This document shows, piece after piece, positions 1-6,176 of a stretch of DNA of 7,338 nt. Made by a program: the position numbers and the translations under genes. Source of the stretch: Alphaproteobacteria bacterium (GTDB taxonomy: Bacteria; Pseudomonadota; Alphaproteobacteria; Micavibrionales; CSBR16-224); contig SKHU01000247.1 of NCBI GenBank assembly GCA_007116755.1, positions 1 through 7,338 of the forward strand, written 5' to 3'. The first letter of the stretch is position 1. Every line of letters begins with the position of its first letter. Under the pieces are notes generated by a model. That model was not told the DNA's origin, did not search any database, and saw only the letters and a list, made by a program, of their open reading frames with translations.

Positions 1-268
1 CTTTAAGGATACGGGTAATGAAATATTGCGGCACAATCGGAAAGCCGCGCACCGTATCCGGCAACACTTCGCTGCCGTCGCCGTAGGTCAGGAAATTCGA
101 CGCGCCCCAGATGCCGTGCGCGACATTGGACAGCGTATTCATAAATTCCTTTTGAAATTCATGATAGCCGGTTGCCAGAAATTTCTTTGATTCCAGAAAC
201 AACCCTGTGCGGATCGGGCCGTTAAAGGACACCTGATGTGTGTGGTCTTTTGTCAGAAAAATTTTCAT
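1..268 (-). CDS. Hypothetical protein, 3' end cut by window edge
   Basis: An open frame of 89 codons runs off the left edge without a stop. The protein begins MKIFLTKDHTHQVSFNGPIR and contains a stretch rich in Phe, Gly and His (ESKKFLATGYHEFQKEF, then GIWGASNFLTYGDG). No signal peptide or membrane segment is visible in the part present. I do not recognise the family. The ATG at 266-268 is the only possible start near here, because an in-frame TGA lies 12 bases upstream. The ribosome binding site is weak (no clear GGAG). The gene lies downstream of ftsZ in the same orientation, but a strong terminator separates them and a plausible promoter lies at 315-344, so it is probably transcribed on its own. 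In many alphaproteobacteria lpxC follows ftsZ, and this protein does not look like the LpxC N-terminus. The frame is probably a real gene because its codon use resembles that of the neighbours; its function is unknown. Confidence 0.7.
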   Translation of the reverse strand, partial: MKIFLTKDHTHQVSFNGPIRTGLFLESKKFLATGYHEFQKEFMNTLSNVAHGIWGASNFLTYGDGSEVLPDTVRGFPIVPQYFITRILK

Positions 269-314
269 GTCGGCCGATTGTCACATTGATAAATAAACGA
301 AACTCTACTTCTCT

Positions 315-344
315 ATCCTAAAAACAAATCCTTTATTTTGTCTA
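315..344 (-). promoter_or_regulatory. Candidate sigma-70 type promoter for the downstream unknown gene
   Basis: On the minus strand TAGACA (339-344, five of six to TTGACA) is followed after 18 bases by TAGGAT (315-320, four of six to TATAAT). It lies just past the ftsZ terminator and about 47 bases before the ATG at 268, which is a sensible place for a promoter. This is a consensus match only; the region is AT-rich, so chance matches are easy. Confidence 0.35.
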
Positions 345-365
345 AAGATTTTTTGCCTGAAGGGG

Positions 366-396
366 AAGAAAAAAGCCGGGACACGAAAGTCCCGGC
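366..396 (-). terminator. Intrinsic terminator after ftsZ
   Basis: A perfect 8-bp GC-rich stem (GCCGGGAC at 375-382 pairing with GTCCCGGC at 389-396) has a 6-base loop. Read on the minus strand it is followed at once by TTTTTTCTT. It begins about 50 bases after the ftsZ stop codon. The plus-strand side has no T tract, so it acts in the ftsZ direction only. Confidence 0.92.
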
Positions 397-446
397 ATGT
401 GAGGTAAAAAGAGTAGGCAATACAATTCTCAGCGGCGGAAGACAGA

Positions 447-2225
447 TCAATTGGCCTGCCGGCGGAGGAATGCCGGAATGTCCAGTTCATCGTCATCCGC
501 TTTTTTTGCATCCGGCTTTTGCGGTGTAGCCGTTTGCGGTGCGGATTTTTTCTGCCCTGTCAGTCTTTCGAAGAAAGACGGTTTCTCTGCCGCGGGTGCA
601 GCCGGTTTTTGCGGTGCTGTTTGCGGTTTTTCTGCTGTCAGTGCGGTTTGCGGTTTTTCTGCCGTTGCGGCTGTCTTTTCCGGAGCGGGAGCCGAAGGCT
701 GTTCCGGCAAAAACGCATCTTCTTCCGTCAGGCTGCGCGGATCGACCGGCTTGGGCGGAATGAAGCGGTTGCCGCACGGGCTGCGCTGCGGTTGCGGCCA
801 TTCGCTTTCGGGGGTTGCACGTTTCTGGCTGACCGGTGTTCGCGGCTGCGTTTGCGTGGCATCCAGAACATCCTCCGCGTCCAGCTTGACGGCGGCGGCC
901 GTGTTCTGTCCCCAATCCTGAACGCCTGCGGCATGTCCTGCGGTTTGCGCCGGAGCTTGAGTTGCCGTTTCCTTTTGCGGTGCAGCCGAGGCAGTCGCCT
1001 GATAGGGCGAAGCGGACGGTGCGGCGGCAAGGGAGGCGGGAAGTTTGGGGATATCGTTGCGGAAACCGGCTGTTTGCGGCAGCGGTGACGGGCGCGTCGT
1101 ATAGGACGGCGCGGCGTTTTCCGTTTGCGCAAAATTTTCGGTTGCAGGGCGTTCCTGCGTATTTTCGCTTTCCGCTTTTTCTTTCTCTGTCGCTGCGGTT
1201 TTTTGAACGTAATGCGGTGCGGCCTGCGTGCGTCCGGGTTTCAGATGCGATTTTTGCAATTCCGCGTCAATGCCCGTGGCCACAACGGAAACGCGCATGC
1301 GTCCCGACAGGCTTTCATCAAAGGTCGAACCGAAGATGATATTGGCATCGGGATCGACTTCATCGCGAATGCGGTTGGCGGCTTCATCCACTTCAAACAG
1401 CGTCATATCGTTGCCGCCGGTGATGTTGATCAAAACGCCGCGTGCGCCTTTCATGGAAATATCGTCCAGCAGCGGGTTGGAGATAGCGGCTTCGGCGGCT
1501 TCAATGGCGCGGTTGTCGCTTTCCGACTCGCCCGTGCCCATCATCGCCTTACCCATTTCCGCCATAACGGCACGGATATCGGCAAAATCCAGATTGATCA
1601 GACCCGGCATCACCATCAGATCGGTCACGCCGCGCACGCCGGATTGCAAAACCTCGTCCGCCATGCAGAACGCATCGGCGAAAGTGGTTTTTTCCGTGGC
1701 GATGCGGAACAAATTCTGGTTGGGGATGACAATCAGCGTATCGACATATTGCTGCATGTCCTCAATGCCGTTTTCGGCCAGTTTCATGCGGTGCGTGCCT
1801 TCAAACTGGAAGGGCTTGGTGACAACCCCGACCGTCAGAACGCCTTTTTCGCGTGCGGCGCGGGCGATGACAGCGGCCGCGCCCGTTCCGGTGCCGCCGC
1901 CCATACCGGCGGTGACGAACACCATATTGGAACCGTCGAGATAGCTTAAAATCTCGTCGATGCTTTCTTCTGCTGCCGCGGCGCCGATTTCCGGATTTGC
2001 CCCGGCACCCAGACCGCGCGTAACATGCGGTCCAAGCTGGATTTTTTGCGGTGCGATAGAGTTTTCAAGTGCCTGCGCATCGGTATTGCAGACCAGAAAT
2101 TCACAGCCTTCAAGGCCGGAATTGATCATATTATTGACAGCGTTCCCTCCTGCTCCCCCGACACCGATCACGGTTATCTTCGGACGCAGGCGCGTGTCCT
2201 GCGATTGCATTCTGATGTTTAACAT
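447..2225 (-). CDS. ftsZ: Cell division protein FtsZ (tubulin-like GTPase)
   Basis: FtsZ polymerises with GTP at midcell to form the Z ring that recruits the divisome. The 592-residue product has the whole globular domain at about residues 14-320. The nucleotide-binding start is GVGGAGGNAVNNM (21-33), the tubulin signature is GGGTGTG (109-115), and the T7 synergy loop NLDFAD (211-216) supplies the acidic residues that complete the neighbouring subunit's active site. A Pro/Ala/Thr/Glu/Lys-rich linker of about 255 residues follows; it is much longer than in E. coli and long even for alphaproteobacteria. It contains a 9-residue tandem repeat (AEKPQTA at 522-528 and 531-537) and a short hydrophobic motif PSFFERLTG (549-557). 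The conserved C-terminal peptide DDDELDIPAFLRRQAN closes the protein and should bind FtsA and other anchors. The start at 2225 has a strong ribosome binding site (GGAGGG, about 8 bases before ATG). A terminator follows the gene, and the upstream ftsA terminator implies that ftsZ has its own promoter. Confidence 0.98.
   Translation of the reverse strand: MLNIRMQSQDTRLRPKITVIGVGGAGGNAVNNMINSGLEGCEFLVCNTDAQALENSIAPQKIQLGPHVTRGLGAGANPEIGAAAAEESIDEILSYLDGSNMVFVTAGMGGGTGTGAAAVIARAAREKGVLTVGVVTKPFQFEGTHRMKLAENGIEDMQQYVDTLIVIPNQNLFRIATEKTTFADAFCMADEVLQSGVRGVTDLMVMPGLINLDFADIRAVMAEMGKAMMGTGESESDNRAIEAAEAAISNPLLDDISMKGARGVLINITGGNDMTLFEVDEAANRIRDEVDPDANIIFGSTFDESLSGRMRVSVVATGIDAELQKSHLKPGRTQAAPHYVQKTAATEKEKAESENTQERPATENFAQTENAAPSYTTRPSPLPQTAGFRNDIPKLPASLAAAPSASPYQATASAAPQKETATQAPAQTAGHAAGVQDWGQNTAAAVKLDAEDVLDATQTQPRTPVSQKRATPESEWPQPQRSPCGNRFIPPKPVDPRSLTEEDAFLPEQPSAPAPEKTAATAEKPQTALTAEKPQTAPQKPAAPAAEKPSFFERLTGQKKSAPQTATPQKPDAKKADDDELDIPAFLRRQAN
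614..667. repeat. Two-copy 27-bp tandem repeat in the ftsZ linker
   Basis: Copies at 614-640 and 641-667 share a 16-base identical core (TTTGCGGTTTTTCTGC on the plus strand, at 620-635 and 647-662) and differ at about four positions overall. Translated, they give the 9-residue unit around AEKPQTA twice in the disordered FtsZ linker. The period is a multiple of three, so a change in copy number would keep the reading frame. Confidence 0.8.
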
Positions 2226-2502
2226 TTATAGTCCCTCCGCTTCGAATGTACTTTTTATCTTAGGCGCTCTTGTATCACGTTTCCAGAGTCTGTATTTTCT
2301 TTTTTTATAATTTTATTACGTTTTTAGACTCCGGATCGTAATAAATTGTGCATTATTATTGTAGAAACTGTGGAGAAAGAACCTATCGGATTGATGCGGC
2401 TCTATTCTTTAAGTGTACTTGTTTTGCGGGAAAACGCAAAGGGAATTATTAAAAAATGATGAACAAAACCGATTTTTTTGCGGATCGGGCAGAATATTGC
2501 CC
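2226..2502 (-). promoter_or_regulatory. AT-rich ftsZ leader and likely promoter region
   Basis: About 277 bases lie between the ftsA terminator and the ftsZ start, with no credible gene. Because a strong terminator stands upstream, ftsZ must be started from here. One candidate promoter on the minus strand is TGGAAA (2280-2285), 17 bases, then TAAGAT (2257-2262); each box matches four of six consensus bases. Other AT-rich stretches (2300-2325, 2341-2365) could also hold a -10 box. Two GANTC sites lie at 2286-2290 and 2327-2331, an inverted repeat at 2423-2440, and a CtrA-like TTAA-N7-TGAAC at 2449-2464. The region is well supported as regulatory by its position; the exact promoter is not settled. 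Confidence 0.6.
2423..2440. repeat. Short inverted repeat in the ftsZ leader
   Basis: TTTGCG (2423-2428) and CGCAAA (2435-2440) form a perfect 6-bp dyad around GGAAAA. It lies about 200 bases upstream of ftsZ and about 60 bases past the ftsA terminator. It could be an operator or a small hairpin. No T tract follows on either strand, so it is not a terminator. Confidence 0.4.
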
Positions 2503-2540
2503 AAAAAAAACCGCGCCTTTATCCATAAGGTAAGGCGCGG
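2503..2540 (-). terminator. Intrinsic terminator after ftsA
   Basis: A 9-bp stem, CCGCGCCTT on each strand (2511-2519 pairing with 2532-2540), closes a 12-base loop. Read on the minus strand it is followed by eight consecutive T residues (2503-2510). It starts about 30 bases after the ftsA stop codon. It is a textbook rho-independent terminator placed between ftsA and ftsZ. It has no T tract on the plus-strand side. Confidence 0.93.
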
Positions 2541-2569
2541 CAAGAGTTCTCGCATGAGGGCGTTATTTT

Positions 2570-3949
2570 CTACCAGTTTTCCCTGATCCAGCCTGCGGCT
2601 TTTTTCAGGAAGTTGTTCGGCACAGCCAGCGCCGGAAGACGCGGTGTGCGGCGTGTTTCAAGGGCGGATTGCGCGTATTCCGCGGCATAGGACAACATGC
2701 CGAGCGTTGTGGCAAATCCGGGGCCGCCCGTGGATTCCGGCAGGCCGGGCAATTGTTCGGGGCTGCCCAGACGCACCTGTTTATCCAGTACATGGCGCGC
2801 CAGTTCGGGAAGTCCGGCAAGCTGGCTTGCGCCGCCGGTCAGCACAACGCGGCGGCCGGCGACTTGCCCGAGGCCTTCGTCATTGAGTTTGGCGCGCACC
2901 ATTTCAAAGGTTTCCTCCAGCCGCGGCTGAATGATGCCCGTCATCAGCGAGCGCGGAACCTTGTTGCCGGAAATCTCGCCGCTTTCGCCGATGACCGGCA
3001 CGTCGATCGTGTCGTGATCGCTATAGCCGCTGTGTCCGGCACTGCCGTAGAGAATTTTTAGTCGCTCCGCATCCATCAGCGAGGTTGTCAGGCCGCGGGC
3101 GATGTCGTTTGTAACATGCTGTCCGCCGACAGGAACCGCGCCGGTGTAAATCAGCGCACCTTCAAAAAATACGGCAATCTGTGTTGTGCCGGCCCCCATA
3201 TCGATGATTGTGCAGCCCAGATCGCGCTCGTCCTGCACCAGACAGGACAGGCCGGACGCATAGGGCGACACGCAGAAACCGGCGATATCAAGATGGTTGG
3301 CCGTCACGGAGCCGGAAAAGTTTTTCAGCGCCGTGGACAGAACGCTGATAATGCTGATATCAACGCCGAGCTGATGCCCGTACATGCCCACCGGCGTGCG
3401 GATGCCGGTCTGGTTGTCAACACTGTAGGAAACGGGGATGACATGCACGATATCCTCCTGCCCCGGTGCGGCGGTGTTGCGTGCCTGTACCAGCGCGGCC
3501 TCGATATCTTTTTCCGTAATCTGGTGGCCGGAAATACGCACATCGACGGAAAAATGATGCGGCGTGGCATGCAAGGCCGGAATATTGACAAAAATATTTT
3601 GCAAACTTGTGCCGTTCATTTTTGGACGCGCCATGTTTTCCGCCGCCTGCACGGCGGCACCGACAGCGTTTTCGACAGCTTTCAGATCAATGATGCTGCC
3701 GCTTTTCATACCCGCCGCCGCATGATGGCCGATGCCGATGATATCGGTGATTTTGCGGCTTTCCATGTCGGACAGGGCGATCATGCAGCAGATTTTGCTG
3801 GTACCGATATCCAGTACCGCGACGGGAATTTCCCGTGTTTTCTTTTTCTGGGGAACGTGGATGGTTTCGCTTTGTGCGCCGTCTTTGCCGTTGCTGCCTG
3901 TCAGCGGTTTGAGTTTGTCGAAATCAAATAATGACTGTGCAAAACGCAT
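2570..3949 (-). CDS. ftsA: Cell division protein FtsA (actin-like Z-ring anchor)
   Basis: FtsA is an actin/Hsp70-fold ATPase that binds the FtsZ C-terminal peptide and fixes the ring to the inner membrane. The 459-residue product shows phosphate-1 motif VLDIGTSK (45-52), the 1C subdomain region (about 125-210), phosphate-2 motif IIDMGAGTT (248-256), and the adenosine motif VLTGGASQLAG (369-379). The last residues PNNFLKKAAGWIRENW (444-459) fit the amphipathic membrane-targeting helix. The N-terminus has about 40 extra residues before the fold, including a basic patch QKKKTRE. I chose the ATG at 3949 because GGGAG sits 8 bases before it. An ATG five codons earlier (3964) has only an A-rich sequence upstream, and the binding site would fall inside that longer version. 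The gene follows ftsQ by 74 bp and is closed by a strong terminator, which is unusual where ftsZ comes next. Confidence 0.97.
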   Translation of the reverse strand: MRFAQSLFDFDKLKPLTGSNGKDGAQSETIHVPQKKKTREIPVAVLDIGTSKICCMIALSDMESRKITDIIGIGHHAAAGMKSGSIIDLKAVENAVGAAVQAAENMARPKMNGTSLQNIFVNIPALHATPHHFSVDVRISGHQITEKDIEAALVQARNTAAPGQEDIVHVIPVSYSVDNQTGIRTPVGMYGHQLGVDISIISVLSTALKNFSGSVTANHLDIAGFCVSPYASGLSCLVQDERDLGCTIIDMGAGTTQIAVFFEGALIYTGAVPVGGQHVTNDIARGLTTSLMDAERLKILYGSAGHSGYSDHDTIDVPVIGESGEISGNKVPRSLMTGIIQPRLEETFEMVRAKLNDEGLGQVAGRRVVLTGGASQLAGLPELARHVLDKQVRLGSPEQLPGLPESTGGPGFATTLGMLSYAAEYAQSALETRRTPRLPALAVPNNFLKKAAGWIRENW

Positions 3950-3981
3950 GGCGGTTTCTCCCATTGTTGTTTTTTTAAAGT

Positions 3982-3998
3982 GACGGATTACTTCCGTC
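3982..3998 (-). promoter_or_regulatory. Hairpin in the ftsQ-ftsA gap
   Basis: GACGGA (3982-3987) and TCCGTC (3993-3998) pair perfectly around a 5-base loop, about 33 bases before the ftsA start. A further GACGG (4000-4004) beside it could compete for the same strand. On the minus strand it is followed by ACTTTAAAAAAA, not a T tract, so it is not a standard terminator. It may affect translation or processing of the ftsA message, but this is conjecture. Confidence 0.3.
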
Positions 3999-4023
3999 GG
4001 ACGGTTTTCAAGCTTCGTGCGGG

Positions 4024-4968
4024 TCAGATACCGTTCGCGGATGCGGACGGCGGCAGGGCAGGGGTAGATATAGAAGTAGAAGTAGAAGTAGAAGTAGAAG
4101 TAGAAGTAGAGGTAGAGGCGGTTTGCGTGCCGTTTGCAGCGGCATGCCGTTCGGGTTTGAAGATCACGCGCCCTTCTGTGCGCAGATCAATATGTATCCA
4201 GTCAATGTCCAGAATGCCTTCCTGGTTGTGCAGTTTCATCATTTGCGCCAGCGCATGTTCGGGGTCGTTTTCCGGCAGTTTGACGCGTGTGCCGCCGGAA
4301 AGGATCATATCCCAGCGGCGGCCGCCGATGCGGGCGGCACTCCCGAAATAGGGGTGCAGCGCCGGTTCGGCATGCAACATGGTCAGAATTTCGCGTGCGT
4401 GCTCTGCCGCGTCACGGCCGATCAGCAGCGGCAGCCCGTGAAAATCCGATATATCGTCTTCGGCCAGCACGATGCCGTTGCGGTCAATGACGGATTGCCG
4501 CCCCGCATGCTGCCAGACGGCAGCCGGAATACGTTCTGTCAGGATAATTTCAATTTTATCGGGCAGGCTGCGGCGGATCGAGACATCCTCCACCCATGCG
4601 ATTTTTGCGATACGGGCGGCGGCTTTTTCAGGGGAAAAAGCGAAAACCGGCGCGCCGGCTTCAAGATTCAGCAGGCGGCGCAATTCTTCGGCATCGGTGT
4701 GATGCCGTCCCGTGAGGGTTACTTCGCCTACGGCGAAACCTGCTGTTGCGCTTGCCTGCAAGATTGCCTCGCTGATCTGTGTTTTTATTTGAGAAGCCAG
4801 CCCTGCGGATGCAAGACCGGAGAGAAGCCACAGCGCGAACACTGCGACTGTTGTCAGTATAACAGATTTGCGCAAAAGATGCGCGGATGAATTGCGCATC
4901 TTTGTCGATTTTTTACGCGCTGTGCTGTTTTCCGCCGTTTTGCGCGCTGTTTTTTTTCGTCCTGCCAT
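4024..4968 (-). CDS. ftsQ: Cell division protein FtsQ (divisome membrane protein)
   Basis: FtsQ is a bitopic inner-membrane protein that joins the cytoplasmic ring to periplasmic septal synthesis, mainly through FtsB and FtsL. The 314-residue product has a basic cytoplasmic tail (1-34), one membrane segment (about 35-57, VILTTVAVFALWLLSGL), a POTRA domain (about 78-147, opening FAVGEVTLTGRHHTDAEEL and closing LPDKIEIILTERIPAAVW), and the FtsQ beta domain (about 148-272). The end is odd: a low-complexity tail containing seven Thr-Ser pairs (285-299), encoded by a hexanucleotide repeat, then ISTPALPPSASANGI. I chose the ATG at 4968 because AGGGGAG stands 4 bases before it. The longer frame back to 5046 would overlap ddl by 134 bp and has no such support. 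With this start the gene overlaps ddl by 56 bp, which suggests co-transcription and perhaps coupled translation. Confidence 0.94.
   Translation of the reverse strand: MAGRKKTARKTAENSTARKKSTKMRNSSAHLLRKSVILTTVAVFALWLLSGLASAGLASQIKTQISEAILQASATAGFAVGEVTLTGRHHTDAEELRRLLNLEAGAPVFAFSPEKAAARIAKIAWVEDVSIRRSLPDKIEIILTERIPAAVWQHAGRQSVIDRNGIVLAEDDISDFHGLPLLIGRDAAEHAREILTMLHAEPALHPYFGSAARIGGRRWDMILSGGTRVKLPENDPEHALAQMMKLHNQEGILDIDWIHIDLRTEGRVIFKPERHAAANGTQTASTSTSTSTSTSTSTSISTPALPPSASANGI
4065..4118. repeat. Hexanucleotide microsatellite inside ftsQ
   Basis: On the plus strand the unit TAGAAG occurs in six perfect copies (4071-4106). Two TAGAGG variants follow (4107-4118) and a degenerate TAGATA precedes (4065-4070), nine units in all. 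On the coding strand the unit reads ACTTCT, giving alternating Thr and Ser. Slippage would change the tail two residues at a time without a frameshift. Confidence 0.95.
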
Positions 4969-5938
4969 CTGTCTCCCCTTTATGGCTTTGTCCTTTTGCG
5001 CGGCGTTGAAGCGCGTCTTCGACCATCCACGCGACAAGCGCCGCAAAATCCATACCGCAATGCGCCGCCTGTTCGGGCACCAGCGAGGTCGGCGTCATGC
5101 CGGGCTGGGTGTTGATTTCCAGAAAGAACAGCCCTTTGCGCCCGTCTTCCGTGTCGTTATAGCGGAAATCACTGCGGGTGACACCGGTGCAGCCCAGCGC
5201 TTCATGCGCGGTTTTGGCATCATGCAGGGCGCGGTCATATATCTCTTGCGGCAAATCGGCAGGCAGGGTATGCCGTGACCCGCCTTCGGCGTATTTTGCC
5301 TCGTAATCGTAAAATTCCGTATGGGCAATAATCTCTGTAACGGCCAGCGGCTTGCCGTCCATGACGGCGACGGTCAATTCGCGGCCGGGGATATATTCCT
5401 CGACCAGAACTTTTTTATCGGCGTTGCCGAGCCGCCAGATTTCCTCGCTGTCCAGCGGCGAGCGGTTCGCGCCGCGCGGCACGATATAAACGCCGAAAGA
5501 TGACCCTTCCGCATTCGGTTTGGCAACATAGGGCGCATCGATGCCGATGCCGTTTTTTAAGTATGCGGCGCGGCTTAAAAGCCGCCCTTCGGGAACGGCG
5601 ACGCCGCGCGCGGCGACGATATCTTTGGTTTTCTGTTTGTCCATCGCAATCGCCGAGGCGGTCATGCCCGAATGGCTGTAGGGAATATCCAGCATATCCA
5701 ATAGCCCCTGCATGCAGCCGTCTTCCCCGAACGGGCCGTGCAGCATGTTCAAAACCGCATCGGGGGCGATGGTATCCAGCTTTTCCAAAAGCGTGCGGAT
5801 ATCCCGCGTTACGTCGATGCGTGTGACGGGATATCCCGCTTCCTCCAGCGCATCGGCGCAGAATTTGCCGCTGACCAGAGAAACCGGACGTTCGGCCGCC
5901 CAGCCGCCCAGCAATACGGCGATATGAGGTTTCGTCAT
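4913..5938 (-). CDS. ddl: D-alanine--D-alanine ligase
   Basis: This ATP-grasp enzyme joins two D-alanines in the cytoplasm; MurF then adds the dipeptide to the peptidoglycan precursor. The 341-residue product has the N-terminal motif GGWAAERPVSL (11-21, usually GGxSAEREVSL), HGPFGEDG (67-74), the ATP-binding KPNAEGSSFGV (140-150), and VEEYIPGRELT (179-189). The omega loop DYEAKY (211-216) carries the Tyr typical of D-Ala-D-Ala rather than D-lactate ligases. RSDF (255-258) and EINTQPGMT (274-282) supply the catalytic Arg and metal-binding residues. The family fold ends near residue 313; the last 26 or so residues are polar and basic, and residues from about 324 overlap the ftsQ start. The ATG at 5938 has only a weak A-rich site upstream. 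The gene lies 645 bp from murB, with an antisense gene between, so it probably has its own promoter. Confidence 0.97.
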   Translation of the reverse strand: MTKPHIAVLLGGWAAERPVSLVSGKFCADALEEAGYPVTRIDVTRDIRTLLEKLDTIAPDAVLNMLHGPFGEDGCMQGLLDMLDIPYSHSGMTASAIAMDKQKTKDIVAARGVAVPEGRLLSRAAYLKNGIGIDAPYVAKPNAEGSSFGVYIVPRGANRSPLDSEEIWRLGNADKKVLVEEYIPGRELTVAVMDGKPLAVTEIIAHTEFYDYEAKYAEGGSRHTLPADLPQEIYDRALHDAKTAHEALGCTGVTRSDFRYNDTEDGRKGLFFLEINTQPGMTPTSLVPEQAAHCGMDFAALVAWMVEDALQRRAKGQSHKGETDGRTKKNSAQNGGKQHSA

Positions 5939-5988
5939 CTTATTCTTAAATCCTTTAAATTTTGCGCCGGAAAATCAAGGGGCGCGGG

Positions 5989-6005
5989 TGAAAACGCTGT
6001 TTTCA
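5989..6005. repeat. Inverted repeat in the ddl leader
   Basis: TGAAAAC and GTTTTCA form a perfect 7-bp dyad around GCT, with two more G-C pairs possible outside one mismatch. It is centred about 58 bases upstream of the ddl ATG. No T tract follows on the minus strand. It could be an operator or an mRNA hairpin. Confidence 0.4.
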
Positions 6006-6139
6006 GCCTAGCATATTCCGCGCCGCTTGGCGAGGGGCTTTTGGATTTCAGATAGGAAGCGAATCTTCAATATGAAAGAGGAACAGGAGAGGTTTTGTGC
6101 AGAAAAGTAATTTACTATCAATTCGTTAACGGCGTATTG

Positions 6140-6168
6140 TTGCAATTATGCGTTGAGAGCATTATGTT
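6140..6168 (+). promoter_or_regulatory. Candidate promoter for the plus-strand small gene
   Basis: TTGCAA (6140-6145) is followed after 17 bases by TATGTT (6163-6168); each box matches four of six consensus bases. The -10 box lies inside the 16-bp palindrome, which would suit repression by a bound dimer. It lies about 84 bases before the ATG at 6252. This is a weak consensus match. Confidence 0.3.
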
Positions 6169-6176
6169 AACATAAT
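6161..6176. promoter_or_regulatory. Perfect 16-bp palindrome, possible operator
   Basis: ATTATGTTAACATAAT equals its own reverse complement over all 16 bases. It stands 75 bases upstream of the plus-strand ATG, overlaps a candidate -10 box, and is in the shared region with ddl. A site of this form fits a dimeric helix-turn-helix regulator, but no regulator gene is in the window. The central GTTAAC also contains a CtrA-type half site. Confidence 0.45.

Noticed and set aside
1125..1949. Long plus-strand open frame (274 codons) opposite ftsZ
   Set aside because: It lies wholly antisense to the conserved FtsZ GTPase domain. Its composition (His, Gly and Ala-rich) is that of a mirrored GC-rich gene, and it has no recognisable motif.
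1960..2310. Plus-strand frame reaching into the ftsZ leader
   Set aside because: Most of it is antisense to the FtsZ N-terminus. The leader part is AT-rich noncoding DNA.
3116..3931. Long plus-strand open frame (271 codons) opposite ftsA
   Set aside because: It is antisense to a clear FtsA coding region and shows no domain. It is best explained by codon bias of the real gene.
4065..4118. The hexamer array as a CRISPR or iteron array
   Set aside because: The units are contiguous 6-mers inside a coding frame, without spacers and without a replication gene nearby. It is a coding microsatellite.
4123..4890. Plus-strand open frame (255 codons) opposite ftsQ
   Set aside because: It is a shadow of ftsQ. 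It is rich in Cys and Arg and has no motif or ribosome binding site that I could support.
6153..6176. TTGAGA with CATAAT as a promoter for the small gene
   Set aside because: The spacing is only 12 bases, too short for a sigma-70 promoter.
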